Assembly: GCF_013459645.1 (NCBI RefSeq)
Contig: NZ_CP054861.1
Coordinates: forward strand, 4,638,001-4,702,000
Length of the DNA stretch: 64,000 nt
Direction of reading: 5' to 3'
Source: Martelella sp. NC20
GTDB taxonomy: Bacteria; Pseudomonadota; Alphaproteobacteria; Rhizobiales; Rhizobiaceae
Under the pieces are notes generated by a model, which was not told where the DNA came from, did not search any database, and saw nothing but the letters and a program-made list of their open reading frames with translations. This document shows, one piece after another, positions 33,689-40,968 of this stretch; the stretch's first letter is position 1; every line of letters begins with the position of its first letter. A program made the translations under genes and the position numbers.

Positions 33689-34408
33689 ATGGTTAGCCAG
33701 ACACAAAACGCAGACGACGGCCCCAAAGGGATCCGCATTCTTCTCGTGGAGGATGAACGGGATCTGCGGCAAAGCTTCGCCGATTACCTGACGCTGCGCG
33801 GCAACACAGTCACGGAAGCGAGTTCCGGGCTTGAGTTTTACCGGGCATTGCGAAAACAGAAATTCGATGTCGCGATCATCGACGTCAATCTGCCCGATAT
33901 CAGCGGTTTCGAGCTTGCCGGAGAACTGGCGAGGGAAACCGAAGGCATCGGCATCGTGATGCTGACCGCCCGCGCCGGGCGCGAGGATCGCATCAGCGGC
34001 TACAGCGCGGGCGCCGATCTCTATCTGACGAAACCGGTTGATGGCGACGAACTGCTTCTGGCGGTCAACAACCTGGCGCGCAGGCTCTCCGAAAAGACCT
34101 CCGTCGCCGCCGCCCCGTGGAAGCTCGACACGGTCGGCTACACGTTGACCGCACCCGATGGCACCCAGATCGAGCTCACCGGCCGGGAACTCGATTTTCT
34201 GAAACTGCTCGGCGATGCAGGCGGCAACCCGGTCAGCCGCGCGGTGCTGTCCGCCGAGCTTGGCTATGACGACCGGCCGGAGGCGCGCGGGATCGACGCG
34301 ATCATTCAAAGGCTGAAGCACAAGGCCGGCGCGATCGACATGGACCTGCCGATCAAGACCATTCGCCTCGTCGGCACCAGCTTCACCGCGACAGTCGAGA
34401 TCAGATAG
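33689..34408 (+). CDS. DNA-binding response regulator (OmpR/PhoB-like)
   Basis: 239 residues. Receiver domain with acidic pair Glu21-Asp22 (LLVEDE), phospho-acceptor Asp65 (VAIIDVNLPD), Thr in MLTARAG and Lys in LYLTKPVDGDE. The C-terminal part (about 145-239) is a winged helix of trans_reg_C type: GRELDFLKLLGDAGGNPVSR and IIQRLKHKAG. AGGGAG lies before the ATG. It is divergent from the DUF4189-autotransporter-kinase operon, and its receiver is closely similar to the truncated regulator at 16407. Likely partner of the kinase at 27607 and likely binder of the 10-bp-period hexamer boxes. Confidence 0.92.
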   Translation: MVSQTQNADDGPKGIRILLVEDERDLRQSFADYLTLRGNTVTEASSGLEFYRALRKQKFDVAIIDVNLPDISGFELAGELARETEGIGIVMLTARAGREDRISGYSAGADLYLTKPVDGDELLLAVNNLARRLSEKTSVAAAPWKLDTVGYTLTAPDGTQIELTGRELDFLKLLGDAGGNPVSRAVLSAELGYDDRPEARGIDAIIQRLKHKAGAIDMDLPIKTIRLVGTSFTATVEIR

Positions 34409-35600
34409 CCTCGCTCCGCCACCCCGGCAGGTAGTTGACCGAGTCAACGCCGGTAAACCGGGCAAGGCGTGAAAGCTCGGCATCGAGCTTTTCGAAGCGG
34501 CCGGATGACGCGCGCACGCCCGGCTCCAGCCACAGTCTGCGGACATCGAGCGACGAACGCTTGCGGTCGGCCTTCATGTCGATCCGTCCGATCAGGCGAT
34601 CGCCTTCGATCAGCGGAAACACGTAATAGCCATATTGCCGCTTCGCCTCCGGCACGAAAATCTCGATCCGGTAGGAAAAGCCGAACAGTCGTTCCGCCCG
34701 CGCGCGGTCGCGCAGCAGCGGATCGAACGGGCTCAGCACGCGCACGCGCGAGGGCGGTTCCGGAACGTCGAAAATCGACGGCATCTCATCGGCAAGCGCC
34801 ACCGCCGCGCGCGGCCTGCCGCCATCGACCGTCTCGACCAGCACGTCGGTGAGCCGATCCGCATTGGCCTCCACCCAGTCCCTGGCCTCCTGCGGGGTGA
34901 CAAGCGCGAAGAAGGCCGCGAGTTCGCCCGATGTCGCAAAGCCGAGACGGGAGAGCGCTGCACGGCAGGCCCAATCGACGAAGGCGTCGTGGTCGACTTC
35001 GCCAAGACGATATTGATCGGGGATCACCCGTTCGGCCAGATCATAGGCCTTCTGGAAATTGACCCGGTGACAGATCGCGAAATGGCCGGTACGCCAGTGA
35101 TATTCCAGCGCGGTCTTGGCCGGATGCCAGTTCCACCAGCCGCCGGAAACGTGATCGTCCTGCTTCAGTTCGCGCGCGAAGATCGGACCTCTTTCGCGCA
35201 CCTCCTCATATGTCTCCTCGAATGCTGTGGCAAAGCCCTCCCCCTGCCATTTGCGCCAGCGCTCCCGCAGCCGTTCCTCCTCGCGCCGGAAGCGGTGCTT
35301 CCAGTAGGGATAGAACTTCACCGGAATGAAGGAGGCGTCATGGGTCCAGTGCTCGAACAGCGCCCTGTCGCGCTCCAACAACACGCCAAGATGCTCGCGC
35401 CTGAATGTCTGGTTGCGCGAAAACAGGATCATGTCGTGGGCGCGCTCGACGGTGCGGATCGAATCCACCTGAACGAAGCCGAGTTGCTCGATGAGCTTCA
35501 AAATATCCTGCTTGCCCGTCGCACGACCGGGGTTCGCGGAAAGCCCCTGGCGGGCGAGGAAGATGCGGCGCGCATCGCCGTTTGCGATCATTTTTACCAT
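34401..35600 (-). CDS. YcaQ-family DNA glycosylase (crosslink repair, winged-helix)
   Basis: About 399 residues from the ATG at 35600; an earlier start at 35627 is possible and no site is strong. The protein matches the HTH_42/YcaQ (AlkX) family: FLARQGLSANPG, LGFVQVDSIRTVERAHDMIL (the QVDS region), HWTHDASFIPV and a late DRLIGRIDMKADRK with LWLEPGV. Members open interstrand DNA crosslinks by removing N7-alkylated guanine. It converges with the response-regulator gene, overlapping it by 8 bp, and has no operon partner. Confidence 0.85.
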   Translation of the reverse strand: MVKMIANGDARRIFLARQGLSANPGRATGKQDILKLIEQLGFVQVDSIRTVERAHDMILFSRNQTFRREHLGVLLERDRALFEHWTHDASFIPVKFYPYWKHRFRREEERLRERWRKWQGEGFATAFEETYEEVRERGPIFARELKQDDHVSGGWWNWHPAKTALEYHWRTGHFAICHRVNFQKAYDLAERVIPDQYRLGEVDHDAFVDWACRAALSRLGFATSGELAAFFALVTPQEARDWVEANADRLTDVLVETVDGGRPRAAVALADEMPSIFDVPEPPSRVRVLSPFDPLLRDRARAERLFGFSYRIEIFVPEAKRQYGYYVFPLIEGDRLIGRIDMKADRKRSSLDVRRLWLEPGVRASSGRFEKLDAELSRLARFTGVDSVNYLPGWRSEAI

Positions 35601-35858
35601 GAGACAACGGTAGAGCGATTCGGACAAAATAAGAACAGATGTTCATTGGCAGACGTTCAGGGGCGAATATTCATGGGCAATGCGTCGAGACCGTTATGAT
35701 CCCTATATCCATCCAGGAATCGAGAAGGCGGTGCACCCTGAAGCACACGATATGAAAGGTCATGTCGCGCAAGGCAACAAAAGTGTGACAAGCAATATTG
35801 CAACTAAAAGTTGCAGTCGCTACCATTGATGACGTCAAAACAACCAGGAGACATGACA

Positions 35859-36179
35859 ATGGCAAATCAGTTTATACCGCAACCGCCCGTAATCGTAAGT
35901 GTTAAAAAGACCTCCTTCTTCGGTCAGCCCGCGGCAATCATCAGCGGGACGGAGGATCTCAGCGGTGTTCCGAGCGGTGACAGCATTGTAATTAAGATCG
36001 AAGACCTGACTGCCAGCTCAACGCTGACCAACCCTCCTGTTGCGGTAAACAGCGATGGCACCTGGAACGCGGTCGTCCCTTCCACTTCGGGCGATTCGGC
36101 CATCGCGTTTGCAATTCTGATCACGTCCACGAGCCCCGGTCCCACATCGGATCCAAGCGTGACTTTCGTTTTGCCGTAA
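35859..36179 (+). CDS. Small single-domain Ig-like protein, copy 1
   Basis: 106 residues from the ATG at 35859 (CCAGGAG eight bases before). No signal peptide or membrane helix. The sequence resembles one bacterial Ig-like (Bap/Big type) repeat: AAIISGTEDLSGVPSGDSIV, then VNSDGTWNAVVPSTSG and a C-terminal strand TFVLP. Such repeats normally occur in long surface adhesins; here one stands alone. It is a close paralogue of the gene at 36563. Differences are concentrated in the middle (IEDLTASSTLTNPPVA) and near the C-terminus. Function is unknown. Confidence 0.65.
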   Translation: MANQFIPQPPVIVSVKKTSFFGQPAAIISGTEDLSGVPSGDSIVIKIEDLTASSTLTNPPVAVNSDGTWNAVVPSTSGDSAIAFAILITSTSPGPTSDPSVTFVLP

Positions 36180-36195
36180 GAATACGGGCAGATCC

Positions 36196-36221
36196 AGGGC
36201 GCCGATGCAATCCGGCGCCCT
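36196..36221 (+). terminator. Hairpin after Ig-like gene 1
   Basis: AGGGCGCCG and CGGCGCCCT form a stem with an 8-nt loop, 17 bp after the stop. No T-run follows, so it may be an mRNA-end stabiliser rather than a strong terminator. The same hairpin follows copy 2. Confidence 0.5.
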
Positions 36222-36318
36222 GCACTATCATCGCAGTCACCAATACAAAATCACGCGAGCTCTGCCTCTTGGTCCAGCCTTTAAGGCCCCATCGGAAGAG
36301 ACATTCGATGACTATAAG

Positions 36319-36488
36319 GATGCTGGCTTTGTGTTCCAGCCGCCGCAAAACCAGGTCATCCTGCCGATCCTTCTGAACGATAACGAACCGGGGCTGAAAG
36401 CTCGCGGCGTCGCCAGGATGGAGATCGCCGAGTGCGCAAGGGAAACGCTCTCCCGGCTCGCCAGACGCCGCGCCAAGGCGCCGAAGGT
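36319..36488 (+). pseudogene. Fragment of a bioM-like ECF transporter ATPase
   Basis: The frame reads DAGFVFQPPQNQVILPIL (Q-loop region), then LKARGVARMEIAECARETLS and RRRAKAPKV. This matches the middle of the intact bioM at 37050. The Walker A part before it and the signature, Walker B and H-loop after it are missing, so it cannot be an ATPase. It is the trailing part of the first duplicated unit. Confidence 0.8.
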
Positions 36489-36562
36489 GCGACAAGCAAT
36501 ACTGCAATCTCTGATTGTATTTGGTACTGCTGATGACGTCAAAACAATCAGGAGACATGACA

Positions 36563-36883
36563 ATGGCAAATCAGTTTACACCGCAACCGCCCGAAATCGT
36601 AAGTATTCAAAAGACCTCCTTCGTCGGTCAGCCCGCGGCAATCATCAGCGGGACGGAGGATCTCAGCGGTGTTCCGAGCGGTCACAGCATTGGAGTTAAA
36701 CTCGAAAACTTGACTGTCGGCGCATGGCTGACCTACACTCCTGTTACGGTAAACAGCGATGGCACCTGGAACGCGGTCGTCCCTTCCACTTCGGGCGATG
36801 AGGCCATCGCGTGGGCAATTGTGATGGGATACACGGGGCCCAATTCCACGTCGGATCCAAGCAAGACCTTCGTTTTGCCGTAA
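36563..36883 (+). CDS. Small single-domain Ig-like protein, copy 2
   Basis: 106 residues from the ATG at 36563 (CAGGAG before it). Paralogue of the protein at 35859: the first ~45 residues and the stretch VNSDGTWNAVVPSTSGDEAI are nearly the same, while LENLTVGAWLTYTPVT and the region VMGYTGPNSTSDPSK differ. No signal peptide; Ig-like beta-sandwich expected. Conserved start, stop and ribosome site in both copies suggest both are expressed. It lies just before bioM but is separated from it by a hairpin, so a link with biotin uptake is doubtful. Confidence 0.65.
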   Translation: MANQFTPQPPEIVSIQKTSFVGQPAAIISGTEDLSGVPSGHSIGVKLENLTVGAWLTYTPVTVNSDGTWNAVVPSTSGDEAIAWAIVMGYTGPNSTSDPSKTFVLP

Positions 36884-36899
36884 GAATACAGGCAGAACC

Positions 36900-36925
36900 A
36901 GGGCGCCGATGCAATCCGGCGCCCT
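36900..36925 (+). terminator. Hairpin after Ig-like gene 2
   Basis: The same AGGGCGCCG/CGGCGCCCT stem as after copy 1. It separates the small gene from bioM. Confidence 0.5.
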
Positions 36926-37049
36926 GCACTATCATCGCAGTCACCAATACAAAATCATGCGAGCTCTGCCTCTTGGTCCAGCCTTTGAGGCCCTATCGAA
37001 AAAGGAATTCGATGGCTATAAGGATGCGATCTTTACCAGGGGCGTAATT

Positions 37050-37727
37050 TTGAAGATCGAATTCTCTGAAGCCGGCGTGAGCTTTGAGGGCCGCACGGCG
37101 CTTCATCCACTGACATTGACACTGATCGAGCGCCGTATCGGGATTATCGGGCTCAACGGTTCCGGCAAGACCACCTTCGCCCGGCTGATCAACGGCCTGA
37201 CCCGGCCCACGACCGGCACCGTGACAGTCAATGGCCGCGATACGGCAACGGACGCGCAGGCGGTGATGGCGGATGCGGGCTTCGTGTTTCAGTCGCCGCA
37301 GAACCAGATCATCCTGCCGATCCTTCAGGACGATATCGAACTCGGCCTGAAGGCGCGCGGCGTTGCCAAGGCGAGGATCGGCGAGCGCGCGCTGGAGGCG
37401 CTCGCCCGGCTCGGCATCGCCCATCTCGCCAGACGCCGCGCCCACGAGCTTTCCGGCGGCGAGCTCCAGCTTGCAGCCCTCGCCGCGGTGCTCGCCACAA
37501 ACCCGTCGCTCGTGATCCTCGACGAGCCGACCAACCAGCTCGACCTCCAGAACCGCCGACGCGTCGCCGATACGATCGAGGCGCTTGACGAGGATGTGAT
37601 CGTCGTCTCCCATGATCTCTCGGTGCTCGGCGATTTCGAGCGGGTGCTGCTGTTCCATGAGGGACGGCTTGCCGGAGACGGCGCACCGCAAGACGTGATC
37701 GCGCAATACGAGGCGATGAACCGCTGA
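37050..37727 (+). CDS. bioM: Biotin ECF transporter ATP-binding protein BioM
   Basis: 225 residues from a TTG at 37050 with AGGGGCG seven bases before. The track start at 36909 adds 47 codons that belong to the duplicated non-coding unit, so I reject it. ABC ATPase of the CbiO/EcfA class: Walker A GLNGSGKTTF, Q-loop FQSPQNQIILP, signature ELSGGELQLAALAA, Walker B LVILDEPTNQLD, H-loop VIVVSHDLSVLG. It powers biotin uptake with BioN and BioY. The stop overlaps the bioN start (TGATG). A partial copy lies 700 bp upstream. Confidence 0.9.
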   Translation: MKIEFSEAGVSFEGRTALHPLTLTLIERRIGIIGLNGSGKTTFARLINGLTRPTTGTVTVNGRDTATDAQAVMADAGFVFQSPQNQIILPILQDDIELGLKARGVAKARIGERALEALARLGIAHLARRRAHELSGGELQLAALAAVLATNPSLVILDEPTNQLDLQNRRRVADTIEALDEDVIVVSHDLSVLGDFERVLLFHEGRLAGDGAPQDVIAQYEAMNR

Positions 37728-38347
37728 TGCAGTCGCTCTATATCGAGGCAGATAGCATTCTCCACCGGCTGAAGCCGGGCGTGAAGGTCGGCGGCCTGAT
37801 CGTGTTTTCGCTCGCCGTGTTCGTGACCGAAAACCTGCCGGTGCTCGCAGGCTTTACCGCGCTCGCCGCTTTCGTCTACTTCACCCTGCCGATGCGGCTT
37901 CGAACGGCGCTGGCGCGGCTGGTGCCGATGGGCCTCGCAATCCTGCTCGTCGGCGGCTTCAGCCTGATCGTCAACCCATGGCAGCAGGCGCTGGCATCCG
38001 TGCTCCGGCTTTCCGCGCTGATGCTGGCGGCGGCCGCCATCACCGCGGCGACCTCCGTTCCGGCCTTTATCGACACCATCACCCGCGCCGCCCGGCCGCT
38101 TGAGAAGACCGGACTGGTGCGCGCCGCCGATATCGGGCTTGCGGTCGGGCTTGTGATTCGCTTCGTCCCGGATATTCTCTCCCGCTATGGCGCGATCCGC
38201 GATGCCCACCGGGCCCGGGGCATAAGGTTTCGGCCGAGAGGCGCGATCGTGCCGCTGATCATCTTGACCTTGCGGGATGCCGACAGTATCGCCGATGCCA
38301 TCGATGCCCGCGGCATTCGCGGCGAAGACAAAAGGAATGTCAAATGA
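37727..38347 (+). CDS. bioN: Biotin ECF transporter membrane coupling protein BioN (EcfT)
   Basis: 206 residues of the CbiQ/EcfT family: membrane helices in the N-terminal two thirds (VGGLIVFSLAVFVTENLPVL and others) and the coupling region with Ala-Arg-type motif (AIRDAHRARGIRF and ADAIDARGIRG) that contacts the ATPase. It overlaps both bioM and bioY by one to four bases, as expected for a tightly coupled operon. Confidence 0.92.
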   Translation: MQSLYIEADSILHRLKPGVKVGGLIVFSLAVFVTENLPVLAGFTALAAFVYFTLPMRLRTALARLVPMGLAILLVGGFSLIVNPWQQALASVLRLSALMLAAAAITAATSVPAFIDTITRAARPLEKTGLVRAADIGLAVGLVIRFVPDILSRYGAIRDAHRARGIRFRPRGAIVPLIILTLRDADSIADAIDARGIRGEDKRNVK

Positions 38348-38916
38348 ACTCACGTGATCTCGTGCTTGTATCGCTGTTTGCCGCCGTGATCGTCGCGCTC
38401 GGCATGCTGCCGGCGATACCGCTGGCGTTCATTCCCGTGCCGATCACCGCGCAGACGCTCGGCGTCATGCTGGCCGGCCTGATCCTCGGGCGCAGGCGGG
38501 GTACTGCCGCCGTGCTGGTGGTGTTCGTGCTGGTTGCGATCGGCCTGCCGGTGCTTGCCGGCGGGCGCGGCGGGCTTGGCAGTTTTGCAGCTCCAACGGC
38601 GGGCTTTCTCGTCGGCTGGCTGCCGGCGGCCTATGTCGCGGGCGCGCTTGCCGAATACGCGGCGGAAACCGCAAACCCGCTGCGCCAGACCTTCGGTTTC
38701 TTCATCGCGGCCATTGCCGGCGGCGTCGTGGTCGAATATTTCTTCGGCATCGCTTGGCTTGCCTATGGCATCGGCATGGGCATTTCACCTGCGGTCGCAG
38801 GCACGATGAGCTTTGTTCCGGGCGACCTGATCAAGGCGGTTCTGGCGGCACTCGCGGCGCGCGCCGTGATGCTCGGCTATCCGCTGCTGCCGAAGAAGCT
38901 GTCCAGCGAAGGCTAG
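38344..38916 (+). CDS. bioY: Biotin transporter substrate-binding membrane protein BioY
   Basis: 190 residues with the BioY signature: IPLAFIPVPITAQTLGVMLA near the N-terminus, GLPVLAGGRGGLGSFAAPTA and LVGWLPAAYVAGALAE. Six membrane helices. BioY is the biotin-binding S-component. Gene order bioM-bioN-bioY is the usual one in rhizobia. It overlaps bioN by 4 bp and ends the operon. Confidence 0.95.
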   Translation: MNSRDLVLVSLFAAVIVALGMLPAIPLAFIPVPITAQTLGVMLAGLILGRRRGTAAVLVVFVLVAIGLPVLAGGRGGLGSFAAPTAGFLVGWLPAAYVAGALAEYAAETANPLRQTFGFFIAAIAGGVVVEYFFGIAWLAYGIGMGISPAVAGTMSFVPGDLIKAVLAALAARAVMLGYPLLPKKLSSEG

Positions 38917-38947
38917 AGCATATCCAGACGGGAAACCGTCCGGCGCT

Positions 38948-39346
38948 CTAATCGAGAAACGAAAACAGCCAGTCCCGCGTTGCTTCCGGCAGCGGGGCCG
39001 GTTCGCCGCTCACACGATGGACCGCTGTCCACAGCAATTCGACCTCCGCGGCGATCTGATTGCCCGATTGCACCGCGACATTGAAGCCGATCGACTTGCC
39101 GCCGATCTTTGCCGCCCGCACGACCAGATCCGCGGTCTCGCCATTTCTGAGCCCGCGATAAAACGTGCAGCCGACTTTGCGCACCACATAGGCCGGTTCG
39201 TTGGCTACTTCCGGACGGTACTGCCAGAACCGCGCAAGCGCCTCTTCGGCATGCTCGATATAGGCGGCGGTGTGCATGCGCCCGTGCATGTCGATATCGC
39301 GATAGGGAACGCGAAGTTCCGTTCTTTCAGGATGAAGTTCATCCAT
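38948..39346 (-). CDS. Acyl-CoA thioesterase (4-hydroxybenzoyl-CoA thioesterase-like, hotdog fold)
   Basis: 132 residues from the ATG at 39346 (GGAAGGTG before it); the frame to 39394 gives a longer but unlikely start. Single hotdog domain: VPYRDIDMHGRMHTAAYIEH contains the conserved Asp and nearby His of the YbgC/4HBT class, followed by GCTFYRGLRNGETADLVVRA. It converges on bioY and faces xseB. A general acyl-CoA thioesterase role is likely; substrate not known. Confidence 0.85.
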   Translation of the reverse strand: MDELHPERTELRVPYRDIDMHGRMHTAAYIEHAEEALARFWQYRPEVANEPAYVVRKVGCTFYRGLRNGETADLVVRAAKIGGKSIGFNVAVQSGNQIAAEVELLWTAVHRVSGEPAPLPEATRDWLFSFLD

Positions 39347-39586
39347 GGGCCACACCTTCCCGGCATCAGAGGACGCCGTTACGCACGTTTTCACCGGCTT
39401 TTCGCATGGCGCAGGCCTGCTGCAACGCGGAAAAGCTCAGCGTTCTATAGAACCTTTCGATCCCAAACGCCATGATATGGTTATCTGATGGTTAGCAAGG
39501 TCACCGCTTGACTTGCAATCGCGCCGGTGAACATTACCTTGCCGGAACGAGACGCGCGCGATAATCGGCAGAGAGGGACCCAGACC

Positions 39587-39841
39587 ATGACGGAAGCAGC
39601 AAAACCGACCGACGTGACCGGTCTCAGCTTCGAGCGCGCGGTCGAGGAACTCGAATCGATCGTCGCCCGACTGGAACGCGGCGATGTCGCGCTGGAGGAA
39701 TCGATTGCGATCTATGCCCGTGGCGAAGCGCTGAAGAAGCATTGCGAAAAGCTTCTGAGCGCGGCCGAGGCAAGGGTCGAGAAAATCCGTCTCGATCGCG
39801 ATGGCAAGCCGGCGGGCACAGAACCACTCGACCCGCAGTAA
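39587..39841 (+). CDS. xseB: Exodeoxyribonuclease VII small subunit
   Basis: 84 residues from the ATG at 39587 (GAGAGGGA before). The whole family pattern is present: [40 protein letters not shown] and the C-terminal [12 protein letters not shown]. It binds the large subunit XseA, encoded elsewhere, for single-strand DNA degradation. In rhizobia it usually sits upstream of dxs; here a pirin gene lies between. Confidence 0.95.
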   Translation: MTEAAKPTDVTGLSFERAVEELESIVARLERGDVALEESIAIYARGEALKKHCEKLLSAAEARVEKIRLDRDGKPAGTEPLDPQ

Positions 39842-39875
39842 AGATCGGCGCAAACCGGCGCCCGGAGGATCGGAA

Positions 39876-40805
39876 ATGTCGTTTTTTCCCGGAAAAGACC
39901 CCGAATTCGGCGACGCCGCAAGCTGCAATGACGTCACCCAGCTGATCATTCCGCGCACCAGCGATATCGGCGGCTTCGAGGTGCGGCGCGCGCTGCCGAC
40001 GATCAAGCGCCGGCTCGTCGGTCCTTTCATCTTCTTCGACCGCATGGGCCCTGCCCGTTTCGGTGGCCATGGCGAAGCGCTCGACGTCAAGCCGCATCCC
40101 CATATCGGCCTTTCCACCGTCACCTACCTCACCTCCGGCGAGATCGGCCATCGCGACACGCTCGGCAACCACACCGTCATTCGCCCCGGCGACGTCAACC
40201 TGATGACGGCGGGGCGCGGCATCGTCCACTCCGAGCGCACGCCCGACGATCTGCGCCTGCGCCCGCATGCGCTGTCCGGCGTCCAGACCTGGCTCGCCCT
40301 GCCGGAACATGACGAGGAGATCGATCCGAGCTTCGGGCATACCGAGAAGAACGCGCTTCCGACCATTTCTGATACCGGCGTCAGCGGGCGGCTCGTGCTC
40401 GGCCATTTCTGCGGCATGAAGGCCGATGTGAAGACCTTCACCGATACGCTGCTGGCCGATATCGCCTTGCGCCCCGGCGCCCGGCTATCCTTTCCCGCGG
40501 AGCATGAGGAACGGGCGATCTATATCCTCGAAGGCCAGTTGAGCGTTGCCGGCGACGTTTTCGACGCCGAGCAATTGCTGGTACTTGCCCCCAACGATCC
40601 GATCACAATCGGAGGAGCGGGGGAACACGGATGCCGCCTCATGTTTTTTGGTGGTGAGGCGCTGGAAAAGCCGCGCCATATCTGGTGGAATTTCGTGTCG
40701 TCCTCGAAGGAGCGCATAGAACAGGCAAAGGAAGACTGGCGACAGGGCCGCTTCGGGCTGGTGCCGGGAGACGAACAGGAATTTGTTCCTTTGCCGGAAC
40801 GCTGA
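39876..40805 (+). CDS. Pirin family protein
   Basis: 309 residues from the ATG at 39876 (GGAGGATCGGAA before it). Bicupin: the N-terminal cupin has the metal motif DVKPHPHIGLSTVTYL with HPH and the later Glu/His in GRGIVHSERT; then GVQTWLALP. The C-terminal cupin follows with LLADIALRPGARLSF. Bacterial pirins act as quercetinases or redox-sensing regulators; the role here is unknown. The gene follows xseB by 34 bp and is separated from dxs by a RIME-like repeat. Confidence 0.92.
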   Translation: MSFFPGKDPEFGDAASCNDVTQLIIPRTSDIGGFEVRRALPTIKRRLVGPFIFFDRMGPARFGGHGEALDVKPHPHIGLSTVTYLTSGEIGHRDTLGNHTVIRPGDVNLMTAGRGIVHSERTPDDLRLRPHALSGVQTWLALPEHDEEIDPSFGHTEKNALPTISDTGVSGRLVLGHFCGMKADVKTFTDTLLADIALRPGARLSFPAEHEERAIYILEGQLSVAGDVFDAEQLLVLAPNDPITIGGAGEHGCRLMFFGGEALEKPRHIWWNFVSSSKERIEQAKEDWRQGRFGLVPGDEQEFVPLPER

Positions 40806-40821
40806 AATTCGCTAGAAACGA

Positions 40822-40929
40822 TTTAGAACGTCGGGCGAAAAAGTGGTTACCGGTTTTTCGTTAACCCGACGCGTCAAAATAAGGAATCTGGAGCATCGGG
40901 CGATGCCAACCAATCGCCCGATGCTCTGG
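40822..40929. repeat. RIME-like palindromic mosaic repeat, copy 1
   Basis: About 108 bp made of two hairpins. The first has arms CGTCGGG/CCCGACG with inner CGAAAAA/TTTTTCG (40829-40871). The second has perfect 14-bp arms GAGCATCGGGCGAT/ATCGCCCGATGCTC (40891-40926). A second full copy is at 62962-63069 and a partial inverted one at 42961-43000. The structure fits the Rhizobium-specific intergenic mosaic elements. It lies between the pirin gene and dxs, and creates a false N-terminal extension of the dxs frame. Confidence 0.8.
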
Positions 40930-40968
40930 AAGAAAACGACGCCCCTTCGGGCGTATGAGGCTCGCATC

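Larger units (their letters stand above)
35786..37026 (+). repeat. Tandem duplication of about 704 bp (two units, imperfect)
   Basis: Unit 1 (about 35786-36485) and unit 2 (about 36489-37026) align from GACAAGCAAT before each small gene through the gene, a hairpin, and a shared stretch (CACTATCATCGCAGTCACC). The two small-gene starts are 704 bp apart. Unit 1 then continues into a broken bioM piece, unit 2 into the intact bioM. Weak similarity to the end of unit 1 also lies just upstream of unit 1 (about 35765-35790), which suggests an older third copy. The ends are approximate. Confidence 0.75.

Noticed and set aside
35671..35865. 64-residue minus-strand frame resembling another at 36312-36569
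   Set aside because: The similarity comes from the tandem duplication of the plus-strand small gene region, not from a conserved protein.
36909..37049. 47-codon N-terminal extension of bioM from the ATG at 36909
   Set aside because: The stretch is homologous to the non-coding part of the upstream duplicate; a TTG with a ribosome site lies at 37050.
40843..40968. 42-codon N-terminal extension of dxs
   Set aside because: It translates a RIME-like palindromic repeat; the GTG at 40969 starts the normal Dxs N-terminus.
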